From Achatina immaculata (Eukaryota; Mollusca; Gastropoda; Stylommatophora; Achatinidae), in the NCBI GenBank assembly GCA_009760885.1, contig CM019692.1, positions 58,084,964-58,148,963 of the forward strand: 64,000 nucleotides of DNA, written 5' to 3'. A program made the translations under genes and the position numbers. Below the pieces are notes generated by a model that was given only the letters and a program-made list of their open reading frames with translations, searched no databases and had not been told where the DNA came from. Below are positions 33,582-43,624 of this stretch, one piece after another (the first letter of the stretch is position 1; each line of letters opens with the position of its first letter).

Positions 33582-34413
33582 GAGAAGGACGTGAAAAATG
33601 ATAACAAAATAAGATTTCATGTAAAAGTTTAAATATTTTGAACTTTTAAAAAACGTTATACAATCTGTGATAATGCACGAATGTTCCATTGGCATTTGGA
33701 AGGTTCTTTGGTCTGGATTGGTGCTACCGATTTGTTTTCTGAGGGACAGTGGCAGTGGGTATCAACTGGACATAGTCTCTATCCATTTTCTAACTGGGCA
33801 TCTACAGAACCTAACGGCATGGCAGGTGAGAGTGAGAGGCGAAGAACTACTTAGCAAAGCTTGGAAACAATAAAATCTATTATAAAATCGATACGAGCAT
33901 TACAAATCATCGGTTTTTTAAAATATCTTTTCTTTTTCATCACTTTAAAGCATTAATCCCTAGTAATTTTGTACAGGAAAATTTACACGATCTTACGTAC
34001 ATTTGTTGCACTTGTAAGTATGAGTTTTCATGCTTAGCATTAGCGTATATATTACAGCAGATTAATTGTTTTTTTGGTAAAAAGTTTTTATATTAAATAT
34101 TACATATTTTACTACAACGTTACATCACTTGTTACTGGAAGTTACTGGAAGACATTCCCTGATTTAAGATGAAGTTTTCCCCCAACACAGAGTATAGGGT
34201 CCCCATTTTTTACTGATGAGTAAACTGAAACATAACAACGGTGGAATTCAAACCATCCTCTTGTTTCGAATTGGTAAATCACTTCATTATCGAGTCGGCC
34301 ACTCCTGGGCTCTATTTTACTTGCGTTTCTTCACCCAAAGTTTTTGTCTAGGAGATATCATACAGGGGTTGCATCATACAGGTTATATCATACAGGGTTA
34401 TAAGGAGATATTA

Positions 34414-34461
<48 letters not shown>

Positions 34462-35776
34462 ACATTAAGTTGAACTATTTTGCCAATGTTTAACAAAAGT
34501 AAATGTGACACATTCCCACAGAACTCTCATGTTTCCAGCTTTCATTATACTGTCACAGTAAAAATAAACGGAGAGAAAAACATTGTGACATTTCTTCACA
34601 GTGATGAAAGAATAGAAAGAAAATATAAAATATAGTCCATATTTTGGTTTCATTTTCTTCATTTGTTGTTCAGTATATAATCAGAAATGGACAAATTCAC
34701 ATTCAGTTTACAAACATAATTTATCCTTTCATTGTCATTGTTCTGATACGGGCTGTTGTGAGTAGACTTTAGTACCGAACATACGAGTTTTCTGAGTTTC
34801 ATTCTTGTAGGCCATGCCTCACTGTCTCTTAACCGGTGCCATTTGTTGGTGTTTGAGATAATAATTGTGCATCATATAAATAAGCGCATTTGTGTTCTTT
34901 GTTGCTTTATTTAATTTTTTTTTCTGTTTTTTTTGCTAGATGAAAACTGTGCACTGATGTCCGCCAGCGCGTCCTTTGCCTGGGCTGACTATGAATGTAG
35001 CACAACGAAAGCCAACTTTATCTGTGAGGCGTCGTAAGTAACACGAAGACAAGAGATACCAGTTACTGATACAGATAACGTCTTTACTTTATCTTTCAGA
35101 ATCCTGAAAAGGCAAATGCAGTTTATTTTCATGTAACACACGTGTTACAATCATTCAGCTAGAATGATTTGATGCTCTAGAATACCTGTCTTTGAGACAC
35201 AGATTTCCTAACTCACGGGTCGGCAATCTTTTAGTAGTGTTATACCGAGGTAATGTTGCAAACTAGCTCAGCGTGTCAACCTAAGCCACCCATAGTTTTA
35301 AATACATCTACCATTAAAACAAATGAAGTAACGTCAATCCTGGTTGATTATTCAATATTTTAGTATAAATAGGAAAAAGATACAAAAACTATGTTTAACA
35401 AAATTTAAGTTGTGAACACATTATTTTGAAATTATATTACAAAATTGCCAAATGTATATTTTATTAACATAGAAAGTCCAGTAGTTTGAAGTTACTTTCC
35501 ATCAGATTGTACAGTCTTATCTCCAATGCCTAGCAACTTTCACTTGGAAGTGATGTAAATACAGGATTAGATTTAAAGAATCATACGTTTCTACTTAAAT
35601 TAAAAATTCAACATTTTTTAGGAGATCTTAAATATTTTATTTCAATTGAAACAGCGTGCCATGTAAATCGTTCTACGTGCCAAGCTTGGCACGTTGGCCG
35701 ACCCCTGTCCTAGCTCATGAGCTGATAACTCTGCCTCATTCGAGCAAAGCTACAATTTCATCTTTGCAGACAATGA
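26144..35776 (+). CDS. Secreted C-type lectin 2 (six exons)
   Basis: Exons are 26144-26189, 30755-30846, 32884-32974, 33703-33825, 34940-35033 and 35770-35776, for 150 codons in the joined frame. The layout is as in lectin 1: signal peptide [72 protein letters not shown] motif kept (ASTEPNGMAD), then DENCALMSASASF and [19 protein letters not shown]. Exon 5 is one codon longer than in the other copies. The WND motif reads WAD. The second residue after the signal junction is Met (GMCAQC) but the extra N-terminal Cys is kept. All splice sites look sound, so the gene is probably functional. Confidence 0.87.
26400..27235 (+). mobile_element. LINE-E reverse-transcriptase part, intron 1 of lectin 2
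   Basis: Broken frames show [54 protein letters not shown] and QVKYFKYLNS. This is the RTE-like block order with a decayed YADD (IADD). An extra 50-bp stretch sits before the IADD motif. It continues after a nested insertion at 27900. Confidence 0.75.
27240..27895. mobile_element. Unidentified insertion nested in LINE-E
   Basis: Splits LINE-E into two parts. It is non-coding, with a GGCGACTAACATCGCCATGG stretch shared with 12620 in the lectin 1 insertion. Ends are unclear. Confidence 0.45.
27900..28390 (+). mobile_element. LINE-E C-terminal part
   Basis: Encodes MRCLRRILNVTRRDQIRNE, YIQKQHVKRFGHVTRLP and NRRRGRPRRRWREE, the usual last segment of RTE-like LINE proteins. Confidence 0.75.
28391..28832. 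other. No gene seen
   Basis: Intron 1 sequence of unit 2 without recognisable content. Confidence 0.5.
28833..29035 (+). repeat. 24-bp minisatellite, about eight copies
   Basis: Unit CTAGATCTCTTTCTCCACAT plus four more bases. Because 24 is divisible by three it stays open and gives a repetitive frame on both strands, which I regard as an artefact. Confidence 0.9.
29150..29765 (+). repeat. 62-bp minisatellite, about nine to ten copies
   Basis: GACGGCCTGTTTC recurs at 29181 and then every 62 bp to 29677, with a degenerate last copy at 29739. Unit includes GGTGCACATATGTCTGTGAG and TGTCCATCACTAGCTCCGCT. Copies are nearly identical. No array like it was seen in units 1 and 3. Confidence 0.92.
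30083..30255 (+). repeat. (CT)n tract conserved upstream of exon 2, unit 2
   Basis: Pyrimidine-rich stretch 500-670 bp before exon 2, aligned with those in units 1 and 3. Confidence 0.85.
30755..30846 (+). CDS. Lectin 2 exon 2
   Basis: Acceptor ACGCAG and donor GTGAGT. Encodes GMCAQCPQGWVLHEESCYGY and SQGRMSWPEAD. Phase 1 in, 0 out. Confidence 0.9.
30902..31255 (+). mobile_element. LINE-G tip (RNase H C-terminus)
   Basis: Inserted in intron 2 of lectin 2 between near-identical direct repeats of about 14 bp, AACTAACTGTAGTA on the left and AACTAACTGCAGTA on the right. Its frame starts with VHDNEAADRLA, the last acidic motif of an RNase H domain, and continues to IYGVVPNAVKPEYKF. The 3' end is TTTGAAC repeated. 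The start of the element is missing. Confidence 0.6.
31455..32010 (+). repeat. Minisatellite, 24-bp units with higher-order variation
   Basis: Variants of ACAGCACTACACAGCACCAT plus CTAG fill about 550 bp of intron 2. Longer units containing CAGCACCATATAGACAGC are interspersed. Confidence 0.9.
32011..32883 (+). other. Intron 2, unit 2
   Basis: Aligned with 6600-7340 and 56030-56850; no coding content. Confidence 0.6.
32884..32974 (+). CDS. Lectin 2 exon 3
   Basis: Acceptor TTCACAG and donor GTACAT. Encodes [19 protein letters not shown] and GFLVNMIKTKH. Phase 0 in, 1 out. Confidence 0.9.
33541..33590 (+). repeat. (GA)n microsatellite, intron 3
   Basis: Same relative place as a (GA)n at 59255-59281 in unit 3. 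Confidence 0.9.
33703..33825 (+). CDS. Lectin 2 exon 4
   Basis: Acceptor TTGGAAG and donor GTGAGA. Encodes [18 protein letters not shown] and SNWASTEPNGMA. EPN retained. Confidence 0.92.
34413..34460. repeat. (TA)n microsatellite, intron 4 of lectin 2
   Basis: A run of about 24 TA units, preceded by tandem ATCATACAGG motifs at 34355-34398. Confidence 0.9.
34940..35033 (+). CDS. Lectin 2 exon 5: variable CRD exon
   Basis: Acceptor TTGCTAG; phase 1. Encodes ENCALMSASASFAWADYECS and [11 protein letters not shown]. Donor GTAAGT at 35034 overlaps an in-frame TAA (35035-35037). Confidence 0.88.
35214..35707. mobile_element. hAT-like MITE in intron 5 of lectin 2
   Basis: A 494-bp AT-rich element with left end CACGGGTCGGCAA and right end TTGGCCGACCCCTG, an imperfect inverted repeat of the type seen in hAT elements. 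An 8-bp duplication flanks it (TCCTAACT at 35206-35213 and TCCTAGCT at 35708-35715, one mismatch). It is absent from units 1 and 3. No transposase. Confidence 0.8.
35770..35776 (+). CDS. Lectin 2 exon 6: terminal codon and stop
   Basis: CTTTGCAG acceptor, then ACAATGA. Splicing from exon 5 gives Ser-Gln-stop. Confidence 0.55.
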
Positions 35777-35876
35777 TAAGGCAGCTGAATGTCACCCGTA
35801 AATGAGGCAGCAAGTCATAATCATGCTCAGTGTAATTATTCGCTGAGTAATTTTAGCTCAGGATGAAAGAAGTGGG

Positions 35877-35882
35877 AATAAA
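35877..35882 (+). terminator. Candidate poly(A) signal, lectin 2
   Basis: AATAAA 100 bp after the exon 6 stop. It aligns with 62370-62375 in unit 3. Confidence 0.5.
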
Positions 35883-36052
35883 ATATAGTGCAGAGAAAGA
35901 AAGTTAACTTACATGTTTAGACAGCACACGACACCACAGGAGAAAGACAATGCCTTGAAGCATTGCATCTATTTTTATAAATATTGATGCTAACTTATGT
36001 TATCTGAAAATTCATGTCACTTTTAGATGTTTAGTTCTTTTGATGTAGTTGC

Positions 36053-36206
36053 TGGGAAAAGGAAAGAGAAGAAGACCAAGGTAAAAATGACTGCAAGACA
36101 TTTTTGATATTTTGCTAATGGACGCATCAGCAGCAGAGCATCTTGCTTACAACCGAGAGGCCTACAGGGAGGCAACGTTCCGTAAAGGACATGTAAATGA
36201 CTGACT
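36053..36206 (+). mobile_element. LINE-B-like 3' tip with ACTG tail
   Basis: A short insertion flanked by an 11-bp duplication GATGTAGTTGC (36042-36052 and 36207-36217). It carries the last coding stretch (GKRKRRRPR, then NREAYREATFRKGHVND) and a tail of ACTG units. Confidence 0.8.
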
Positions 36207-36217
36207 GATGTAGTTGC

Positions 36218-36450
36218 GTACTGTGGTTGTGTAATGGTTAACGTACTCACGTGCCGATAAGAGGTTCTCAGGTTAGATCCCCAGCTGGGAGAAGTTTTTC
36301 TTCAACCATCCGGCAATGGTTTGATGAAAAGTTTAGTGGGAACTTCTCATGGAAAGTAAGGACGACAAGGACAGGTTCTGGTCTCAGTACATCACAAAGA
36401 TGTCACTTAGAAATGCGAAGACAATACCACCGCCTTGGGACCTGATTTAA
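36218..36450 (+). mobile_element. Candidate tRNA-derived SINE
   Basis: Head GTGTAATGGTTAACGTACTC with a B-box-like GGTTAGATCCCCAGC, followed by an unrelated body. The diverged counterpart in unit 1 is at 14040-14300. Confidence 0.5.
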
Positions 36451-36837
36451 TTTTCGTTTTGTTTACTATGATGTGCTGATTCCACACTGACAGCGAAGAC
36501 TGGTATCGTAAAATTCTGTCATCTGGGGCTTACCATTTGTTCAGAGATGCTTATCTCTGTATCCCTCTTTTATCTTGAGTTATCACGTGTGTCCCATGTT
36601 AATTAATAGCTGCAGGTAGACCACGCATTCATAGGAACGACATAAAACAATACTTTGACGAATTTGTGGTCAACATATGAAACAAGAACCACATATACAG
36701 CCTCTACATGACGAAGAGTTCATATAACAAGGAATTTAATGCAGCAGATGAGAACTTTTTTCGAGGAACTAGTTATATTTCAGGAGAACGACGTAAGAAT
36801 ATCTTTCACTAAACATAGTCCATTTATTAAATGTTCA

Positions 36838-37110
36838 AAGGGGTGAAGAACCCTGTCTGATGAGGCAGTCACCGACCCTTAGCTGATATGCCAGCGTCAG
36901 GGTTAGCGAACCATAGCTGATCCCTGTTCCACTTCTCCGTGGTACCACCAGTAACAGGCCTAGCCTGGCTAACGGGACAGGGATCGTCATAGTCCCCATG
37001 GTAGTGGAGTGTACTAAAGAAACATTGCACACTCCCTGCATTTTAACTGTACTCCGGGACTGAAAAAGTAGCTGCCATAACCAGCTCCCACGCTGGTACG
37101 ATGCTGTGCC
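36838..37110 (-). repeat. Dispersed 270-bp repeat, copy 1
   Basis: Aligns with 38534-38820. Shared stretches include CCACTTCTCCGTGGTACC and TAGTCCCCATGGTAGTGGAG. Both copies keep a minus-strand open frame (SLVHSTTMGTMTIPVPLARL in this one), so it may be a fragment of a coding mobile element that I do not recognise. Confidence 0.6.
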
Positions 37111-37464
37111 TCAACACCTCTACAGCATCGTCTGCAAAGAACAACAGCTCGCAGTTAAAGGGAGTTCGTACATGTACAATTAACTGTTCAACAGTCCATT
37201 TCCTCGTTGAGACATACAGACAGACATCCTCACAGGAGACAACTTAAAACTCCATTTAGCTTTATCCGAACCGATTTTCTTTTCTCTCGCCTGCTCGAAG
37301 TTCTCCAACTACCAGCCCGTGAACGTAGTGAGTGATGTTCCATATATGCCCAGTCCGTGTTATTCCGCAGTACTTCTTAGCAAACTGTTATACTAGAATG
37401 CATTATAATCAATAATCCACGAAAACAAATCACATCACCGTCTAAAGACACTTAACTGTCATAA

Positions 37465-37555
37465 CGGACTGAGAAATAGCACAATACAAGTGAGAAACAG
37501 CACAATACAGCTGAGAAACAGCACAATACAAGTGAGAAACAGCACAATACATAAT
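37465..37555 (+). repeat. 23-bp tandem repeat, four copies
   Basis: GTGAGAAACAGCACAATACA recurs with small changes. Confidence 0.85.
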
Positions 37556-38533
37556 GTAAAACTCTGAAAAGGAATCTCACAACTAGTATTCCCTGGAAGA
37601 GGTGCTGCGGCCCGCATAACAGCAAGTAATTTCTGCATGAAATTTTATATGCTGCCAAAATAAATAAATAATAAATTTGCCACTTATATTTTTCAATACC
37701 CTGATTTTACTGCAGTAGCACTGAACCAAAAATATGAGAGAGCTACATGAGTTTGTTTTCCTGATTTCTTTTGGAGTTTTTTTTTCTATGAGAACTTTAA
37801 AATTATACTCCATAATTCGACGCAACGACACATATTTCTTTGGGAATATATTTGCACACTGGAACAAAATTGTGCGCACGAGCCACGAAACCTTCGAGGC
37901 CACATTGCTAACAACACATATTTTGACTACAGTATGTGTATGTGGAACAAAAAAAATAACCGAGTTCTGAAAGTAACAGAAGGAGACATTAATTATGATG
38001 TAGTACTGGTGACAATAATAGTGTTTGTTGTAATAATAACAGATGTGTTACTAGTTATTGATATATGAATGTTCTCGAATGTTGCAGGCCTAGCAGTGTG
38101 AAAGTAGTTGGTTGACTCGTTGTATAGACTTCTGCTACCGGTCAACATCAGATGTCACAGAGAGAACATTCTTTTTTTATTATTGAATGATATTCTGTAT
38201 ACGACAATACAACCTATTTTCAATCACTTCAGAACAGAGATTTCTTGTTATTTATGTAACAGTATTTGTTAAAATTTAACTCTAAAACAGCACTGACGGG
38301 GTTAGTATATCTTACACACTTGTGCTAATCTCTACTCAATGCACGAAACGTAGCGTATGTCTAATTCATTCTATAATTTTAAATCATGGAACAACTTCCC
38401 TTCAGTTTCTTCCTATCAAAATTTTTCATCAAAATGTATTCTTCCAGAGAATGCAGATTAATTCAGAAGCGAAAGAGTTAACTAAACAACACTAATACTA
38501 GCCTTTATATAATTTGTTTACCTGAATAATGGT

Positions 38534-38820
38534 GGGAGTGAAGGCGCTGTCCGATGAGGCAATCAGTGACCCATAGCTGATATGCTAGCGTCAGGGTTAG
38601 CCAACCATAGCTGACCAAGACCCTGTCCCACTTCTCCGTGGTACCCCCAGTAACAGATCTAGCCTGGCTAACGGGGCAAGGATCGCCATAGTCCCCATGG
38701 TGGTGGAGTCTGCTAAAGAAGCATTGCACACCCCCTTGCTTTTTAGCTGTACTACGGGAAAAAAGTATCTGCAGCCGTCTAGCCACAAGAGAACAGCGTA
38801 CTGTCGACTTAGCCAACTAT
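38534..38820 (-). repeat. Dispersed 270-bp repeat, copy 2
   Basis: Second copy of the repeat at 36838, lying just beyond the 3' limit of unit 2. The minus-strand frame reads ADSTTMGTMAILAPLARLDL. Confidence 0.6.
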
Positions 38821-39129
38821 CACCCCCCCCCCCCAAAAAAAAAAAAAGGTGTTTTGTTGACATAGTCTTTAGTAACTGCTCAGCAGACATGAGGGATCGT
38901 GACACCCGGAAAGAAACGAGGTCGTGACACAGAAATTCCGTAGAGTAGATTCAGTCTCTCTAGCAGGTACCAACTTTTTAGACAAACATACAAACGTTCT
39001 CCTGCCATGTCTGGTGCAAACTTGAACAACAATAACAAACGAACGAATACTTATTACATGAAGTTAGTTTCAGATATAGTTTTAAGGAACAATTTTTTAT
39101 AAATAGGAAACTACGAGGCTTTGGTATGA

Positions 39130-39210
39130 TAAAGTAAGAGACTACAATTTTGTCTTGGGGCTAGACGGCTGCTCGTCCTACAGGAGTCCGTGTTCGAATC
39201 CCAGGTAATT
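39130..39210 (+). mobile_element. Candidate tRNA-related SINE
   Basis: tRNA-like GGGGCTAGACGGCTGCTCGT with a near-perfect B box GTTCGAATCCC. It cannot be folded confidently into a full cloverleaf, so not called as a tRNA gene. Confidence 0.35.
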
Positions 39211-39249
39211 CTCTTGTGATTTTTCTTCCTCTCACGTCTCACTAAAGTG

Positions 39250-39845
39250 CTTTGTCTACGAATTTTTCGAGGTCGAATCCTACAAAACTGTGTTCTCTTA
39301 CGTTGATTTTCAATATCTTTTTCAAGTATTATTCTTAGAGTAAAGATCTGGTCGAGACAGCTTCTCCCTTTTCGAAATCCTGCTTGTTCTTCTCTCATCA
39401 CAGCATCCACTATATCTTCAATTCTATTCAGAGTAACTTTGCAAATTACTTTTGACACAATTGATAATAAGGTTACTCCTCTCAAATTATTGCAATCGCT
39501 AAGGTTGCCTTTTTCCGGTATTTTACCAGTGATTCCTTTTTTTACATTTAGAAGGGTCATTCTCTTCTTTCCAAACTTTATTAAACATTCTCTGTAGTTG
39601 GCTCTTGTTGTCACTGTTAATAGTTTTTAACATTTCGGCTGTTATTTCATCTACACCTGCAGCTTTGTTTCAATTTCATGCAATGTAATTTCATCTAGGT
39701 TGACATTTAGTTGTGGGAATGGTAAGTCAATTTCAAGGTCTATCAATTCTTTTGGGTGTGGTCGATTAAGTATTTCTTGGAAGTTTTCGGCCCATCTGTG
39801 CTTTTGGTCCTTACTTGATGTTAATAGTGTGCCAGGTTTGCTAAA
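39250..39845 (-). mobile_element. LINE-F reverse-transcriptase fragment
   Basis: Minus-strand pieces in order: DQKHRWAENFQEILNRPHP, a frameshifted AGVDEITAEMLKT, then KGNLSDCNNLRGVTLLSIVS, EEQAGFRKGRSCLDQIFTLR and a broken end before the catalytic Asp. This is the finger region of a non-LTR reverse transcriptase. The YADD region is absent. Confidence 0.8.
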
Positions 39846-40767
39846 TATTATTATAGATTATCACAAGATAAATAAAAAAAAAGATTTTTATTGAATAAGG
39901 AGATTCCATTAGTAATTTTATGAAGCTGAATGACAGTTTCAGTGTGTAATCAGAATCTAAAAGCAGAAAATGAAATGTAATCTCAAGAAAGAGCACTCTT
40001 GAGGAAAGTACTGAAAGTCTACGAAATCTTGACAGTGTTGTGGACTGGTCTTAGAGACGTGAAATCCTGATGAGCCCCCAGCATGGGAGTTCTACGTAGA
40101 TTATCTTGGGTACTGAAGGGATGTATCTTTATAAAACTTGAGACACGGAGCACTATAAGAATATATTCTCTAAAATGTCCAAACCTATGGAAAAGAAAGT
40201 GAAATTAGATTCTGTTTGTCTATCATTCTTCTTTGGCCAGGTTGCAAATTAATATGAAACATTTTCTAATTCATTAAAGCTTTTAGAATTCTATATAAAC
40301 AATCTTATTGATATACTTCTTCTGTATACAGCGACAGGTTACAGCGTTTCATAATCTCTTGAAGCAGCATAACGAAACAATGGACAATATGAAATGGAAA
40401 TGAATAGAAAAATAGAGCCGTTCAATGCACCTTTTAGAAGATCTCACTCCAGAATAGAATGGTAATTTAAGTTCCCAGTTATTAAAGAGTTATGCATATT
40501 CAGTTTTACTCTATGCCGAAGAATACAAACGTTAAACAAGCTGAATATGCCTATAAATGTGAATACACTGAAATGTTAGACACATTTTATGAGCAGAATA
40601 TGAAGCATGTTAGGAAGCAGTGGAATGACTGTAACTGGAAAGAGACACCCGTGAATAACTTTAGAAGGTGACCAAGTAGCGTACATAACAGTGCCCTTGT
40701 CCCTCACGCAGAGGTACGTGGTTCAGGTCTGACCGGAGATGTCCCAGTCGCCCAGATGTAGAAATTA
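39846..40767. other. No gene seen
   Basis: AT-rich sequence. A weak B-box-like GGTTCAGGTCTGACC at about 40720 hints at another SINE head, but the support is poor. Confidence 0.45.
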
Positions 40768-41200
40768 GACCCAGGCTCCTTCTGGAGCTTGGAAAGTAAG
40801 GACACAGGCTCCTTCTGGAGCTTGGAAAGTAAGGATCCAGGCTCCTTCTGGAGTTTGGAAAGTAAGGATCCAGGCTCCTTCTAGAGCTTAGAAATTAAGG
40901 ACCCAGGTTCTTTCTCGAGCTTGGAAAGTAAGGACCCCGGCTTCTTCTGGAGCTTGTAAAGTAAGGACACAGACTCTTTCTAGAGCTTTAAAAGTAAGAA
41001 CACAGGCTCCTCATGGAGCGTGGAAGGTAGGGACTCAGGCTCCTTCTGAAGTTTGGAAAGTAAGGACCGAGGCTCCTTCTGGAGCTTGGAAAGTAAGGAC
41101 CAAAGCTCCTTCTAGAGCTTGGAAAGTAAGGACCAAAGCTCCTTTTAGAGCTTGGAAAGTAAGGACTCAGGCTCCTTCAGGAGCTTGGAAAGTAAGGGCA
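40768..41200 (+). repeat. 33-bp minisatellite, about 13 copies
   Basis: GGCTCCTTCTGGAGCTTGGA recurs at 40774, 40807, 40840 and onward every 33 bp, with GCTCC...GGAGC palindromic inside each unit. Confidence 0.9.
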
Positions 41201-42430
41201 GCCAGACGTGACGCTGGCAACATCACTCTTGTGTGTTTTGTCAGGTCAAGGAAAATATAAGCACTAGCATCATATCCGTAAGTGCTTTTATGGCACTACG
41301 TTTATTTTTCAGAACTAGATAGCCGAAGAATTTGCTTGAACAAAATGTAAGATATAACTACAATAAGTAAAGAACATGAAGCAAGAGAAACCCTTGATGA
41401 AGGTGACTGTACTTATGGGTGTACAACAAAAATAACTTCTCAGGAGACAACTTGTTTATGAGTGCCACATGATGATGATTTCTGGCGTGAGCAGTGTTTT
41501 TTGTACACGAATATCAGCATACCAAAGGCCAGATTTTGTTCTGAACAAACTGGTAATATGCATTAAGAAGGAGAGAGTGAGCATAGTGAGCAAGAACAAG
41601 AATGAATAAGATGAGCAAGTACAAATATACTCGAAAATTCAATATTTCAGTAAATGTCCTTTCCACGGATCACATCCAAAAGCAACACAAATATTTTTAG
41701 GAAACAGCACAACAGATAAAATCAAGAAAAATGCGAAAAGCATATAAAAAATTAAATTCAACATTTAACTGTTTGGAATCATTTTCTTCTATTTTTCGTG
41801 TATTTATCTGTTGTGCTGTTGTTATATGTGATATCGAAAAAAAGTTTTTCGCTGAAATATTAATTTGTTGTGAATTTTCTTCATGTGTACGTGCCCATCC
41901 GACTTTCTGCCTTTCTGATGATTTGCATTACAACCGTATCTCCTTAGTGGTCAAGGTAAAGTTACCATGTGTTTATAAAAAAGCTCTTAACGTTAACAAT
42001 TCTGCACGCCATTACTTATCTAGGAAAAAAATGGATAAGTCTGTTACATAAGATCTCGTTTTCATGGGAAAACACTCTACACTTTGTTTACACTTTTTCC
42101 AATTGTTTCATTTAGAAACGTTTTTCTGTGCATTTCAAATACATAAGAAAATTAACATTCAAGGGATACAGCCGTATTCTGGCATTATTGAAGCTCGGTG
42201 AGAGCAGTACGCCGCTTTGACTCTGCTGTCGACTATCTCTGTCTTTCAAACAGTTGTTTGTGTTAGTGTCACGCTCGTTACTGAGAATCAACCAGTTGTG
42301 TATTCTACATGTCGGACATTGCTAGTCTACAGATGTTTAAAAAACTCATCAAGATAATAAAACCTTTCTTTACGTTAATAATAAATACATTCTAAATTTC
42401 GGTAAATCCAAGAATTTCTATAAATCAATC
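41201..42430. other. No gene seen; contains an inverted repeat
   Basis: An 18-bp perfect inverted repeat AACAGCACAACAGATAAA occurs at 41703-41720 and as its complement at 41803-41820. The same motif occurs near 51500 and 3780. The 106-codon frame at 41731 spans the right arm and shows no family features. Confidence 0.5.
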
Positions 42431-42479
42431 TAGTAGATGAAAGGAAGGAAAATTTTATTCATTGTTCAAGTGGATGATA

Positions 42480-42552
42480 GTCTAGAGAGAGAGAGAGAGA
42501 GAGGGGGGGGGGGAGGGGAGGGAGAGAGAGAGGGAGAGGGAGAGAGAGAACG
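42480..42552 (+). repeat. (GA)n microsatellite
   Basis: GA and G runs at the 3' limit of LINE-D. Confidence 0.85.
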
Positions 42553-43622
42553 AACGAACATGTTTATTTTCAAAGGGTTAAGAATTGGGCACGCAGGCCC
42601 GTCTAACATTCTGCCCTTGATCACACAGCTTTCACTCAGTCCCAGTCATTCAGCATTTGTTAATGAGCATAATAATCATGAAGACACATTAAATGATTAC
42701 ATAAATAAATAATAAACTTATCTCATGTCCATACACTCTCTACTCTGATTCATGCAACAACATAAAATAAACTTGCATTCTTACATTCATTCAAAATTAA
42801 CAAATTTATAGAAAAGCAATATTTAAAAAAATTACAACACTCAAGCCATACTTTAAACTACTTTGAACTAAGCTTAGGGAGGCATATAGTCTATATCAAA
42901 TAGATGATGACAAAGTTTAAAGTTATAAGAACGAATATTACTTATAGGTTTTACGTGAATTGGTAGGGCATTCCAAAGGTGGGCAGCTGAGTAAGAGAAG
43001 CTTTTTTAAAACATGTCAAGTCTTGGTTTTGGGAGAATGCAATTGCTTAAGCGTTGACTGTGTTTTGGGTTGGATTTGAACAACGACCACAGATAGGGCG
43101 GAGCATTGTGCGATAGAATTTTATGAATTAACTTGGCTTTGTTGAAAAGAAATCTCTTCTAGAAGGGTAGAATATCAATATATGTATCCTTATTTGTAAT
43201 ACGTGCTGTATGTTTGTCATCTATAAGCTTTACTGCTCGTTTTTGAAGCGAGTAAAGCTTTTCATGTTTGACATGGAACAACCATACAGACTGTGGAGCA
43301 GTAGTCCACGTGTCTGTATCTGTGATATGTACTATATTTTTCTGGTGTCTATGTCAAGAAAATGTTTAATTTGAATAAACTGGTAAACTTTTTATGCATT
43401 GCGTTTGGTTAGATTGTCTACATGGTGATTCCAGCTGAGGTGGTGTCAATCATGAGACCTAGAGTTTTATGTTCACTAACATTCTCTATCTGTGAAGTTC
43501 CAGCATGGAGCTGTAGTGTTGTTGTTGGTGAATTTGTTAATTTCTGTCTTGTTGTAATGAGCATGGATTTTGTTTTGCTGGTGTTTATGAGCAGTCTGTT
43601 GTTATTGCTTCAGTTAATTAGA
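42553..43622 (-). mobile_element. LINE-D, 3' part
   Basis: Minus-strand frames contain LLINTSKTKSMLITTRQKL, KTLGLMIDTTSAG and a later LLHSLYGCSMSNMK-like block in shifted frames. These follow the catalytic YADD-equivalent in CR1/jockey-like elements. This continues LINE-D from 45725 onward, which LINE-B interrupts. Confidence 0.7.
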
Positions 43623-43624
43623 CT

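Larger units (their letters stand above)
24680..38240 (+). repeat. Segmental duplication unit 2 (lectin 2 and flanks)
   Basis: Aligns with units 1 and 3 from a 5' flank at about 24680 (ACTTGACATGTCTTGTC, aligned near 48570) to the 3' flank ending near 38240. It lacks the Penelope-like and LINE remnants shared by units 1 and 3. Private insertions are a MITE (25356), a LINE (26400-28390), minisatellites (28833-29765 and 31455-32010), a LINE tip (30902) and a hAT MITE (35214). Confidence 0.8.

Noticed and set aside
39130..39210. tRNA gene
   Set aside because: B box is good but acceptor and anticodon stems cannot be paired convincingly, so I list it only as a SINE candidate.
42437..42712. 91-codon Arg/Glu/Gly-rich frame
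   Set aside because: Runs through a GA microsatellite into LINE-D 3' sequence.
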